Assembly: GCA_029253585.1 (NCBI GenBank)
Contig: JAQWZF010000036.1
Coordinates: 1-64,000, forward strand
Direction of reading: 5' to 3'
Source of the DNA: Gammaproteobacteria bacterium
GTDB lineage: Bacteria > Pseudomonadota > Gammaproteobacteria > Pseudomonadales > Pseudohongiellaceae
Length of the DNA stretch: 64,000 nt
This document shows, one piece after another, positions 42,404-51,231 of this stretch. Position 1 is the first letter of the stretch, and every line of letters begins with the position of its first letter. Below the pieces are notes generated by a model that ran no database searches, had not been told where the DNA came from, and saw only the letters and a program-made list of their open reading frames with translations. A program made the position numbers and the translations under genes.

Positions 42404-43788
42404 TGGATCTGCTGCCGATATTTCTCAATATCAAGAAGCAGAAATGTGTGGTAGTCGGTGGTGGTGAAGTCGCCTTCAGGAAGGCCTGCCTGCTATTACG
42501 GGCGGGGGCGAATCTCACTATTATCGCGGTGTCCATTGAAGAGCAACTACGTCAGCTATGCGTACAACATGACGCGGCCGTCATAGAAAAAGCGTTTGAC
42601 AAATCGGATCTGGAAGGCTCAACTCTGGTTGTTGCGGCTACCGACGATACCCGGGTTAATGAGAGGGTGAGTGTTGCAGCTAACAGCCTGAGCATACCTG
42701 TTAATGTGGTTGACCAGCCGCATCTGTGTTCATTTATTATGCCATCGATAGTCGATCGCTCACCGATCGTCATAGCCATTTCAAGTGGTGGTAGCTCTCC
42801 CGTGCTAACGCGCAAACTGAAAGAGCTAAATGAAACTATGATTCCCGGCAGGATCGATAAGCTCGCGGAACTTCTGGGCTCATACCGAGGGCGGGTTAAA
42901 GCTGGCATAGAAGACTTTTCCGGAAGGCTCCGGTTTTGGGAAGGCGTTCTCGATAGTGAGATTCCGGAGTTGGTCTATAGTGGTCAGGATGATAAGGCCA
43001 GAGAGGCTTTGGATGCTCGACTTGCCCAGCCTATCTGTGAGCGAGTCACGGGAGAAGTTTATCTGGTAGGAGCTGGCTCAGGCGATCCCGATCTGCTAAC
43101 ACTGCGCGCATTACGATTGATGCATAGGGCTGACGTCGTTCTCTACGACAGACTGGTATCACCAGAGATTCTCCTCAAGCTTCGACCCGATGCCGAAAAG
43201 ATCTATGTTGGCAAGCAGAGTGCCAACCATGCGGTTCCCCAAGAAACCATTAATCAAATGTTAGTGCGCCTGGCTAGCGAGGGGAATAGGGTGCTTCGAC
43301 TCAAAGGCGGGGATCCTTTCATATTTGGGCGCGGCGGAGAGGAGCTAGAGTCGCTGGCCGAGGCCGGAATTCCATTTCAGGTAGTCCCTGGTATTACAGC
43401 GGCCTCTGGTTGTGCCAGCTATGCAGGCATCCCACTGACTCATCGAGACTACTCCCAGTCTGTCCGTTTCCTTACGGGTCATACCAAAGACGGAAGGGTA
43501 CCTTTAGAATGGGATATTTTGGCTAGGGAACAACAGACTCTTGTGTTCTACATGGGCCTCGCGGGGTTGCCGGTCATCTGTGAGGAGCTCGTGTCCCATG
43601 GCATGCCTTCGAATACCGCTGTAGCAGTCGTTCAACAGGGCACGACTCTGAATCAGAAGGTGCTGGTAGGAAAGCTGAATACTATTGCAGAGTTGGTCAG
43701 AGAGCAAAAAATACAAGCGCCAACGATAATTATCGTTGGCGAAGTAGTGAATCTGCACAAATCACTCTCGTGGTTTAACGGTAACTAG
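42403..43788 (+). CDS. cysG: Siroheme synthase CysG
   Basis: This 461-residue fused enzyme has an N-terminal precorrin-2 dehydrogenase/ferrochelatase (residues 1-200, VVGGGEVAFRKACLLL, then AATDD) and a C-terminal uroporphyrinogen III methyltransferase (about 215-455, VYLVGAGSGDPDLLTLRALR, LYDRLV, VVPGITAASGCASYAGIPLT). It makes siroheme for sulfite and nitrite reductases. That fits the CysB/CysH sulfate pathway in this window. It is coupled to serS. Confidence 0.97.
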
Positions 43789-43807
43789 ACATTTCCGAAA
43801 AGCACGC

Positions 43808-44152
43808 TTAGAGACAATTCTCGGGCTTTGGCAAACCTGCGATCTTGCTTGCGGTCTTAGCCGGGGATCCCTTAAACAATTTCATCAGGTAGATGCTCCT
43901 TCCCTTGTCGCTGCCAAGGTCTCGCTTGACCAGATTAACCAGTGCGCGATTAGCCGGGGACATCTGGTGGCGATTATAGAATATGCGCAGAAGGTTGATC
44001 ACCTCCCAGTGTGAAGGCCCTAAAGTAATTTGTTCCTGCGCAGCCAGCGTTGTTGCAACTACCTCATTCCAGTGTTCAAGACTGACTAGATAACCTTCTT
44101 TGTCCAGTGCTACCTCTTGGCCATCTAACAGCAATGTTTGGGCTTCGCTCAC
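43808..44152 (-). CDS. tusE: Sulfur relay protein TusE
   Basis: This 114-residue DsrC-family protein carries its active cysteine as the penultimate residue (LPKPENCL, Cys113). DKEGYLVSLEHWNEVV and LGPSHWEVINLLRIFYNRHQ are characteristic. TusE takes persulfide sulfur from TusD and passes it to MnmA. It is last of tusDCBE, 3 bases after tusB. Confidence 0.94.
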   Translation of the reverse strand: MSEAQTLLLDGQEVALDKEGYLVSLEHWNEVVATTLAAQEQITLGPSHWEVINLLRIFYNRHQMSPANRALVNLVKRDLGSDKGRSIYLMKLFKGSPAKTASKIAGLPKPENCL

Positions 44153-44155
44153 AAT

Positions 44156-44446
44156 CTAGAACCAGCTAACTATTTTGTCATGGTCACAGCAAAGCTTCAC
44201 AAAGCGGGCGGTATCTATAAGCTCTACTGAGTCCGCAGCCTTTGTGAGGATTGCCCGCGCTAGCATGTCTTCTCGCAAGCCATAAATCTTACAAGTCTTG
44301 TCGATCGCTTCTAGTTTTCGAGCAGAGTTAGTGTAGTAGGTGCCATCTTCTGTAAATAGAATCGCGTCTCCGTCGGCAATTATCTTAAGGCAACTTTCTA
44401 GCAGCTGAGTATCAGGACTCTTACTGATTGTATGCAGGCAACTCAT
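44156..44446 (-). CDS. tusB: Sulfur relay protein TusB
   Basis: This 96-residue DsrH-family subunit of the TusBCD hexamer starts MSCLHTISKSPDTQLLESCL and contains DAILFTEDGTYYT. It overlaps the tusC stop by 4 bases (ATGA), as expected for a coupled operon. Confidence 0.9.
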   Translation of the reverse strand: MSCLHTISKSPDTQLLESCLKIIADGDAILFTEDGTYYTNSARKLEAIDKTCKIYGLREDMLARAILTKAADSVELIDTARFVKLCCDHDKIVSWF

Positions 44447-44823
44447 AGGTTGAACACCGTGTCAGATGATTCGATCATCTGCGCTATCGATTCGCCGTTG
44501 ACGATCTGCATGCCGGATAATAATTCAGACTCGCTGATATCTCGCTCCTCAAGAGACTGGCGATCGGCGTATGTCTTCTCAATGCCATAAAGCTCTAACG
44601 TCTCTAGGGCGTTGCCAAGGGTTTTGCTTTCGATAGCCGAGCCGTCCTGCCCCTTCAAGATTTGATAAACCCCATCGCCAAAGAATATATAATTAACGTC
44701 TTGTTCGAACACCGCCGAAGCCAGGGCCATGTCCAGGCAGAGATTCGCCTTATTCTGGCCATAGGGTGCCGCACGACTAATGAAAGTAATCCGGCTTTTC
44801 TGTGATTTGGAGTTTTCTGTCAC
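44443..44823 (-). CDS. tusC: Sulfur relay protein TusC
   Basis: This 126-residue DsrF-family subunit has the start ITFISRAAPYGQNKANLCLD followed by YIFFGDGVYQILKGQDGSAI, which marks it. It sits between tusD (5-base gap) and tusB (4-base overlap). Confidence 0.92.
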   Translation of the reverse strand: MTENSKSQKSRITFISRAAPYGQNKANLCLDMALASAVFEQDVNYIFFGDGVYQILKGQDGSAIESKTLGNALETLELYGIEKTYADRQSLEERDISESELLSGMQIVNGESIAQMIESSDTVFNL

Positions 44824-44828
44824 GAGAT

Positions 44829-45218
44829 CTACCCAAAATTAACAAGTCGATCGGAATGTATCGCCGCATCGACTAGCTGTCCAAGACCGGCTACTTCCGA
44901 ACTTATATATGCGCTGGCAGTGCCCAAGTCGTGTCGATCGGCTTCGGTCTGATTCAGAACGCCGCGCCTTAGTGCCGAGCTAACGCAGATGACAGAATCG
45001 ATGCTGTGCTCTTCGATCAAGTCATTCCACTGTTGTTGAAGATTGTTCTCATCCTGTGCCACTACCGTAAGTTGGGAAGCGTTATGGACCCCGTCACCAA
45101 AGAAGAAAAGCCGATAGAGTTCGTGACCCTGATCGATAACCGACCTGGCGAAGCGCAGCGCGGAGGAGGCGGCCTCGAAAGAGTAGGGAGCAGCATATAT
45201 GACGATTGAAAATTTCAC
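44829..45218 (-). CDS. tusD: Sulfur relay protein TusD
   Basis: This 129-residue DsrE-family subunit begins KFSIVIYAAPYSFEAASSAL, with HELYRLFFFGDGVHNAS. The sulfur-accepting cysteine is in SVICVSSALRRGVL (about residue 78). It heads the tusDCBE operon, which supplies sulfur for tRNA 2-thiolation by MnmA. Confidence 0.93.
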   Translation of the reverse strand: MKFSIVIYAAPYSFEAASSALRFARSVIDQGHELYRLFFFGDGVHNASQLTVVAQDENNLQQQWNDLIEEHSIDSVICVSSALRRGVLNQTEADRHDLGTASAYISSEVAGLGQLVDAAIHSDRLVNFG

Positions 45219-45267
45219 AGGTTCAGTTTAATCCAGACAGGCTGTCATGACTAATTCTAGCAATAAA

Positions 45268-45293
45268 AAACCCCAGGCTAGCTGGGGTTTAAA
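45268..45293 (-). terminator. Rho-independent terminator after yccA
   Basis: CCCCAG and CTGGGG form a perfect stem around a short loop (45271-45287). The reverse strand carries a run of six T residues immediately after the stem. It lies just past the yccA-like stop and ahead of tusD, so it separates the two reverse-strand units. The forward strand has only TTT after the stem. Confidence 0.75.
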
Positions 45294-45317
45294 TTCAATC
45301 TAACTGTAATTCTCTAA

Positions 45318-45989
45318 CTATTCTCTGCCAGTTAATGCGCCCAGCAGGTGCAGCAAGTGAACAAAGATATTAATAATACTCAGGTACAGCGATATGGTCG
45401 CCATTATATAGTTGCGCTCCCCGCCGTTAACTATGCGACTGGTGTCAAACAAGATGAAACCTGACATCAACATAATCACAGCAGCAGAAACTGCCAAACT
45501 CAGCGCTGGTATTTGCAAGAAAATATTGGCGATCATGGCAACAATAACCACCATCATTCCAGTGAAGATGAAACCACCCAGGAAATTAAAGTTCTTGCGA
45601 GTGGTAAGCGCATAACCTGACAGAGACAGGAAGATAATCGCTGTGCCCCCAAGTGCCTGGGCAACAATAGCAGAACCATTAGCATAGGCCGCCAAGTAAA
45701 CTGAAATAACAGGGCCTAATGCGCCGCCCCATAATCCGGCAAACACGAAGATAGCTACTAATCCCTTAGAGGAATTAGCCGTAGATCGCACAACGAATGA
45801 CATAATAAAGCCACCAATCAGCAGCATCATTCCAACACCTTGGCTAACTTGCAGCGCCATAGTGGCTACCGCACAAATTGCACTGAAAAACAGAGTCATG
45901 GACAGCAGCATATAGGTATTACGAACTACCTTATTGACAGATAGTGCCGATTCCTGGCTTCGGCCAATATTTAAATCAACTTCGTTCAT
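45318..45989 (-). CDS. yccA: Bax inhibitor-1/YccA family membrane protein
   Basis: This BI-1 family protein has seven predicted helices and 223 residues from the ATG at 45989. That ATG has GGAG 6 bases upstream; a TTG at 46001 overlaps that ribosome-binding site and is less likely. FSAICAVATMALQ, GMMLLIGGFIMSFVVRST and ISLYLSIINIFVHLLHLLGA are typical. E. coli YccA is an FtsH substrate and modulator. The yccA-tusDCBE order resembles Pseudomonas. Confidence 0.9.
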   Translation of the reverse strand: MNEVDLNIGRSQESALSVNKVVRNTYMLLSMTLFFSAICAVATMALQVSQGVGMMLLIGGFIMSFVVRSTANSSKGLVAIFVFAGLWGGALGPVISVYLAAYANGSAIVAQALGGTAIIFLSLSGYALTTRKNFNFLGGFIFTGMMVVIVAMIANIFLQIPALSLAVSAAVIMLMSGFILFDTSRIVNGGERNYIMATISLYLSIINIFVHLLHLLGALTGRE

Positions 45990-46192
45990 CGTTTTCTCCA
46001 ACTAGGGTTGAATAAAGTAATGCTCAAAATAGGTAACGACCGCAGGCCGTTAGACTTTATATAGATATGAGGGTGTAGCCCGTGATTTCAATGTCTTAGG
46101 CCAGTATAAACCTCAATTTAATAAAAGAATGATACGCGGAAACCACCCAAAATCAACGGATTTCGGACAAAGTAGACTAGCGGAATGTCTGG

Positions 46193-46220
46193 TTGACTGT
46201 GACGGGGATTGTAGTAAGAT
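46193..46220 (+). promoter_or_regulatory. Sigma-70 promoter of tRNA-Ser
   Basis: TTGACT (46193-46198) and TAAGAT (46215-46220) are separated by 16 bases, about 15 bases ahead of the mature tRNA 5' end. Both boxes are one or two changes from consensus. Confidence 0.65.
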
Positions 46221-46235
46221 TCTCCACCGTACCGC

Positions 46236-46325
46236 GGAGGGGTGGCAGAGCGGTTGAATGCACTGGTCTTGAAAACCAGCGAGGGTGAAAGCCCTCCGAG
46301 AGTTCGAATCTCTCCTCCTCCGCCA
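46236..46325 (+). tRNA. tRNA-Ser (anticodon UGA)
   Basis: The gene folds as a class II tRNA. The acceptor stem is GGAGGGG with CTCCTCC, followed by G and an encoded CCA (46323-46325). The anticodon stem CTGGT/ACCAG holds the loop CTTGAAA, giving anticodon TGA. A long variable arm GAGGGTGAAAGCCCTC is present, and the T arm GAGAG-TTCGAAT-CTCTC completes it. It reads UCN serine codons. Confidence 0.97.
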
Positions 46326-46393
46326 ACTTATACCGTCATTTCAGCCTTCCAGGCCCCTTTTTTTCTCAGCATACCCAAAAACATACCAATATT

Positions 46394-46842
46394 TTGTTGC
46401 TCTTGATTCCAAGTCTGAGTAAATCCCGAGGCTGGACCCAAGTTCAGGGTCTGCAAATTTTGAGTGATAACGGTGAATTTCTTCTTTCCGGATACTCGGG
46501 GCTATTTATTCCCGACACAGCAGCTGCGCGGGGACGAGCAACAGAAAAACTAAGAGGCTGGAATGCTATATCCAATAGTAGTCCTGCTGAAGGCCTTGAA
46601 ACTGCTTTGAAAGCCTACGCCAGTCAACCCCTTCATTATCTATATATGTGTTTGGGGATGACTATACAGGAGCATCATATGATGAAGTCTTAGATGTAAT
46701 CGACCGCTGGAATGTTGATGAATACGGTAACAGGTTGGCGTCCATCCACGGAATTGGGTTTCCTTGGGGAATTGGGGATCGCTATGCAACGCTGATGAAG
46801 GAGGTGGCTTACAGGAACAAAGGAGTTTTTCTTGGATTGTAA
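46394..46842 (+). pseudogene. vWA-like domain gene remnant
   Basis: The first frame reads ...RGWTQVQGLQILSDNGEFLL and SPAEGLETALKAYASQP, like the middle of a von Willebrand factor A-type domain protein. After a frame change near 46650 the reading continues FGDDYTGASYDEVLDVIDRW and ends IHGIGFPWGIGDRYATLMKE, then NKGVFLGL, a vWA-like final helix and strand. No proper N-terminus or start is present, so this is a 5'-truncated and frameshifted remnant. The family assignment is by eye. Confidence 0.6.
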
Positions 46843-47100
46843 ATCCTAATGACCTCTAAAAATAACTCAAAATAATGTACGGAAGTAGTCAGGCTATAAA
46901 GCAGATTAGCCAACTATCTCGCCAAAGTATTCGATTCCTTCGTAATTCCAATTGCCTGTAAATTGGACATTCTGTACTTCGCTCTCGTCTGCCGTGAAAG
47001 AATGGCGATTTAATCAAGGGCTGTAGAAAAATGTTCGCCCATCAGTTATCAACTTTGCGAATATCCTAATTGAATAGATTTATATGCGTCTGACTCCCAC

Positions 47101-48054
47101 CTAATTCTCCTCTACATCAAACCTATCGCCATGAAAATTGATAAGCTCTTCGCCAATTACCTGGTAGAGAGCATAGCCATTATGGCCAATTCCACCCACG
47201 AAATATGATTTATAACCAATCTCCAGAGAATCAAGATACTTCATGTATTCGATAATTGATTCATAGTTGAATCCGTTGGTTCCTCCCCAGAGCGCAATCT
47301 CGATGCGTGGTCCATCGCTTTCCGCATATTCTCTAGCAAGGGTATAAGCATCATTGCCTTCACCGAAATCGAATCTTGTCGGCTCGGCTGCTCGGGTGTC
47401 ATATTCAACGCCATTATTTTCCGAAATCTGATACTCAACTGAGTAGGCAGCTCCTCCCGGTGCTCCGGATGAAAATAATTCCGGATACTTAAACATGATT
47501 CGGGTTGTGCCGCGACCACCTTGGGAAAATCCCTGGATAGCGCGACCGGATCGATCGGCGAGAGTTCGATAGTTCGAGTCAATATGAGGTATAAGCTCTT
47601 CTACAAATAAGTCCTCTCCCATTGATTCAAGAGGCGCATAATTATAGTGACTAAGAATCCCTCCATTGACGAAAACGTAGATAGCCGGATCTGCCGCAAC
47701 CGAGGACATCGCGTCAATCAAGTGGGGGATTGGGTATAAGCTCCTAGTTTCACTCCCAGGTCTTCCTCCGTGCAAATAGTAGACGACTGGAAACCGTCTA
47801 TTGGGGGCTTCCATGTAGTGTGGCGGAAGATAGATGGTGTAACCGACATTTCTCTGCATCGACGGACTTAGGAAAGTTCTGTGATGTACTCCTGGTGGTG
47901 CTTCCAGATCTTCGGGAAAGGGGTTCACCCATTTGAATTCAGTGCCACGGAACATGAGTTTTTCTTCGGCCGCAAAGCTAGAGCAAAAGAAAAATAGGGT
48001 ACTGAAAAATATCGTCAGTAGTTTATAGATAGGTTTTTCCATCTTTATCATCAC
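47101..48054 (-). CDS. Secreted esterase (esterase D/enterochelin-esterase-like)
   Basis: This 317-residue alpha/beta-hydrolase has a signal peptide (about residues 5-29, ending CSSFAAEEK). RNVGYTIYLPPHYMEAP and FPVVYYLHGGRPGSE are the family opening and oxyanion region. The nucleophile elbow is GFSQGG (about residues 174-179), and the terminal histidine is in GGIGHNGYALYQ. It probably acts in the periplasm or outside on carboxylic esters. The substrate is not known. It is monocistronic. Confidence 0.85.
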   Translation of the reverse strand: MMIKMEKPIYKLLTIFFSTLFFFCSSFAAEEKLMFRGTEFKWVNPFPEDLEAPPGVHHRTFLSPSMQRNVGYTIYLPPHYMEAPNRRFPVVYYLHGGRPGSETRSLYPIPHLIDAMSSVAADPAIYVFVNGGILSHYNYAPLESMGEDLFVEELIPHIDSNYRTLADRSGRAIQGFSQGGRGTTRIMFKYPELFSSGAPGGAAYSVEYQISENNGVEYDTRAAEPTRFDFGEGNDAYTLAREYAESDGPRIEIALWGGTNGFNYESIIEYMKYLDSLEIGYKSYFVGGIGHNGYALYQVIGEELINFHGDRFDVEEN

Positions 48055-48707
48055 TCAAGAGGTGCTAAAAATGTAACTTCGCCTTTCGGCCAGGAGCCGA
48101 CATTAAAATTTAGTTTCAAAAACTAAATCTGCTTCAATCTCGGTTTGATTGCTAAGTATTGGTTGCATACTAGTATTGATCAAGTTGTTCGTACATATAG
48201 ATGAACACGCTTGTACTTGCCAGTGCAGGATAAAGATCTGCAATTTCTTTCCGTACGGATACCATAGATGGACTGGATGTCGCTATAGAATCTCGAATAT
48301 CATCAAGAATGTTATTGTGAGTCACATCTGATGATGCAGCAAGCTATCAGGTTTATCCAGAAGACCTACATCTCGCAATGGTAAGAATCAGCCAAAGCTG
48401 ATTCGAATCAATCTCTCCCGTCCAGTACTTGCATATCTCGAACAAAGGGCTAAATGGATGGGGTATGTTTCTTCCGCAAGCCAAAAGCACCCCCATCGAG
48501 CAGTCTCCAGCGCCAGCCAGACGGATGATGAGGACTGAACCCTCCCAGTAGGCGCTAGCGTCCAACAGGGATTTGCCGCAAACCAACCCCTCCGATCAAT
48601 GAAGGCATGAAAACCAATTCGCAGTTGCCACAATCCAAACACAATTAACCCCAACATGGCCCTAATTGCAGTATTGCGAAGTTAGATTTGCTTGTTTTAA
48701 TAAAGCC
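48055..48707. other. Intergenic region, no intact gene recognised
   Basis: A reverse-strand stretch around 48353-48657 is open in two frames with many Trp, Leu and Cys codons, but neither frame resembles a known family or has a ribosome-binding site. It could be the ruin of a membrane protein gene. Nothing else was identified. Confidence 0.35.
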
Positions 48708-48785
48708 TCAATCAACTACAAATTGATTGAAACCTCCTAGAGCTTGACCCCGCTTGAAGGCCCTCATCTAGAGGGCCTTTTTTTT
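48708..48785 (+). ncRNA. Candidate small RNA with terminator
   Basis: A perfect 8-bp hairpin (TCAATCAA/TTGATTGA, 48708-48730) is followed 26 bases later by a perfect 9-bp terminator hairpin. No forward-strand gene ends here, so the terminator must serve some other transcript. A short RNA ending at 48785 is the simplest explanation. No convincing promoter was fixed. It could instead be the 3' end of a lost gene. Confidence 0.35.
48757..48785 (+). terminator. Strong rho-independent terminator (forward)
   Basis: AAGGCCCTC (48757-48765), loop ATCTA, GAGGGCCTT (48771-48779), then an unbroken T run to 48785. The T tract is on the forward strand only, so it does not serve prc, whose reverse-strand 3' end lies 20 bases to the right. 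Confidence 0.8.
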
Positions 48786-48804
48786 GCGGCATAAGGGAGA
48801 AAAT

Positions 48805-51024
48805 TTAGCGGTTGGGCCGGGTCACCGGCGGGGTTACAGAGCTTACTCGATTCGCATTGAGCGCAATGAAGTCTGCAAGAATACGTCCGCTTTCAAGGAG
48901 TAGTGGATCACCCTCGTCCTCGGTAGCATCCTCTTCAGGCTCATCTGGACCTGCAGTGTCGTCGCTCGCTATTAGCGACTCTTCATCGTCCTCTTCGTTT
49001 AAATCTTCAACCCACTCATTCAGAGGTAGGCCTTTAAGCAGGCGGCGCATATTTTCAGCATCGAATTCTGTGCGCCGAGATTCCTCACGTTCTTCCTTAA
49101 CTTTTACTTCGTTAAGAGACAGCTGTTCTCTCTGACGAATAACACGAGTACGCTCGATCTGTTCGCGAAGATAAATAAAATCCGGGGAGGTTTCGGCTCG
49201 CTCCTCATGACGCGTCTGCAACTCTGGCAACAGGGCCTGAACCGCTAGATAGGGGCGGTATTCAACTGGGCGCACGGTATCCCAGGGTAGGGCACCGTCA
49301 AGGCTGCTCTCGCCTATATCTTCATAGGCATCGTAGAAATCGGGAAATATAATGTCCGGAATAACGCCGCGGTGCTGAGTGCTCTCACCGGAGATTCTAT
49401 AGAACTTGGAGCGAGTTAACTTAACCTGGCCATAGTCCATCGGAATGATCTCCTGAACAGTTCCTTTGCCAAAGGTCTGGCCGCCCAGGACAATGCCGCG
49501 TTGATAGTCCTGAATAGCCCCCGCAAAAATCTCTGAAGCCGATGCGCTTGTTCTATTCACCAGGACAGCCAGTGGGCCGTTGTATGCCACTTCCGGGTCA
49601 TTGTCTCCGAAGGATCTAGTGAAGCCATTGCGCAAACCCGAGTATCGAATCTGTACCGTAGCACCTGTCTCTATAAATAGGCCTACTAATTGATTCGCTT
49701 CGCTCAAGCTACCGCCGCCGTTGTTTCGTAGGTCCACCACTACGGCGTCGACATCTTCTTCTTTTAATTCATCGAGAAGGGCATGCACGTCTCGAGTCGA
49801 ACTCTTGTAGTCGGCATCACCGCGTGAAGCCGCCTCGAAGTCAAAATAGAAAGTGGGTAGATCGATAATGCCAATTTTATACATATCGCCGTTATAGCTT
49901 AACTCGATCACTTCTTTCTTCGCCGATTGATCTTCGAGCTTAACGGTGTCGCGAGTGATACTCACAACTGTCGCGTTCGATTCGCTTACAGCATCAACCG
50001 GAATCACATTAAGACGAACCACGGTGCCTTTCTCGCCACGAATTTGTGCGACCACATCGTCAAGCCTCATGCCAACGACATCTTGCAGCTCGCCATCTAC
50101 ACCCTGACCAATAGCAATAATGCGATCTCCAGCCTGTAATTCACTGCCCCGTTCGGCTGGGCCGCCCTTAATAAGTTCGGCTACCTTCGTATACTCTTCC
50201 TCGGTAGTAAGCTGTGCGCCAATGCCTTGCAGGGAAAGCGACAGACCCATATTGAAGTTTTCAGAGTCACGCGGTGAAAAGTAGGAGGTGTGAGGATCTA
50301 CAGCCGTGGCAATGGTTGCCATATAGGTCTGAAAAATATCCTTGTCGTTAGTCTTGGATATCTGGCTTAGCTGATTACGGTAACGCTTGCTGAGCTTTTC
50401 TTTGATTTCTTCGTTGTCATCACCTGTCAACTTCAGGCTCAGGACACTGTTCTTGATTCTTAGTCGCCATAGCTCGTCTAGCTCTGCCAGCGATGCGGCA
50501 TAGGGGGCGTCTTCACGATCGATAGCTATAGACTCATCTATAGTAAAGTCCATTTCATCAATATGGTTCTCTACACGATCTACGGCGTAGATCATGCGTT
50601 CGAGAATGCGTCTGTAGTAGACATTATAGATTTCGAATCCGGGCTCGACACTGCCGCTCTCGAGGCTATTGTCCAGAGTATAGCGGTAGCCACTAAGGCG
50701 ATTTATATCTTCATTGAGAAAATACAGTTTGGAGCCATCAAGAGAGTCGATATAGCTATCGAATACGGTGGAGGAGAAATTATCATCGATGCTAACCGAG
50801 GAATAATGCTTGGTTTCTAACTCATTCAATAGATTCAGCGCGGTTTCACCATGAATAGGCTGACTCTCAAGGGGGGTATACAAGGCATCAACATCGAGAA
50901 CGGTGCTCAGCTGGCTGGGCTCTTCCTGTGCAGCCAACGTGGATGCCAAGAGGATAGAGCATGCCGTGACAGCGGCTTTCAGCATGAATCGATTTCGTTT
51001 ACATTTTGGTGAACTGTTCTTCAT
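48805..51024 (-). CDS. prc: Tail-specific (C-terminal processing) protease Prc
   Basis: This 739-residue periplasmic serine protease has an N-terminal signal sequence (about residues 12-32, ending STLAAQEE), an N-terminal helical domain, a PDZ domain at about residues 240-330 (GIGAQLTTEEEYTKVAELIK, GGPAERGSELQAGDRIIAIG), and the S41 core with LVNRTSASASEIFAGAIQDY (Ser) and GKGTVQEIIPMDYGQVKLTR (Lys). The C-terminal 70 residues are very acidic. Prc trims proteins with nonpolar tails and controls peptidoglycan hydrolase levels. It is single. Confidence 0.95.
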   Translation of the reverse strand: MKNSSPKCKRNRFMLKAAVTACSILLASTLAAQEEPSQLSTVLDVDALYTPLESQPIHGETALNLLNELETKHYSSVSIDDNFSSTVFDSYIDSLDGSKLYFLNEDINRLSGYRYTLDNSLESGSVEPGFEIYNVYYRRILERMIYAVDRVENHIDEMDFTIDESIAIDREDAPYAASLAELDELWRLRIKNSVLSLKLTGDDNEEIKEKLSKRYRNQLSQISKTNDKDIFQTYMATIATAVDPHTSYFSPRDSENFNMGLSLSLQGIGAQLTTEEEYTKVAELIKGGPAERGSELQAGDRIIAIGQGVDGELQDVVGMRLDDVVAQIRGEKGTVVRLNVIPVDAVSESNATVVSITRDTVKLEDQSAKKEVIELSYNGDMYKIGIIDLPTFYFDFEAASRGDADYKSSTRDVHALLDELKEEDVDAVVVDLRNNGGGSLSEANQLVGLFIETGATVQIRYSGLRNGFTRSFGDNDPEVAYNGPLAVLVNRTSASASEIFAGAIQDYQRGIVLGGQTFGKGTVQEIIPMDYGQVKLTRSKFYRISGESTQHRGVIPDIIFPDFYDAYEDIGESSLDGALPWDTVRPVEYRPYLAVQALLPELQTRHEERAETSPDFIYLREQIERTRVIRQREQLSLNEVKVKEEREESRRTEFDAENMRRLLKGLPLNEWVEDLNEEDDEESLIASDDTAGPDEPEEDATEDEGDPLLLESGRILADFIALNANRVSSVTPPVTRPNR

Positions 51025-51231
51025 AAGTCTCCACTGAGTTCATTAAAACTGAGTTTCTTAAATCATGGTTTGTCGCGAGATGATGGAGTTCAACAGGCGA
51101 AATAGCTCCAGACCCATTTGGATATTTAGAGACTAAGCGAAATAAGCCCGTGAGAGAAGGGCTTTGACGCCTAATCTGGGTCTAGAAAAGGTCCAGATCT
51201 CGTGTCAGGGTTTCTAAAGCTTACTTTGTCG

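Noticed and set aside
46236-46325. tRNA-Ser as an active attachment site
   Set aside because: No second copy of the tRNA 3' end was found downstream in the window, and no integrase adjoins it.
48353-48657. Two overlapping reverse frames (77 and 89 codons)
   Set aside because: Neither has a ribosome-binding site or recognisable domain. At most this is a worn-out gene.
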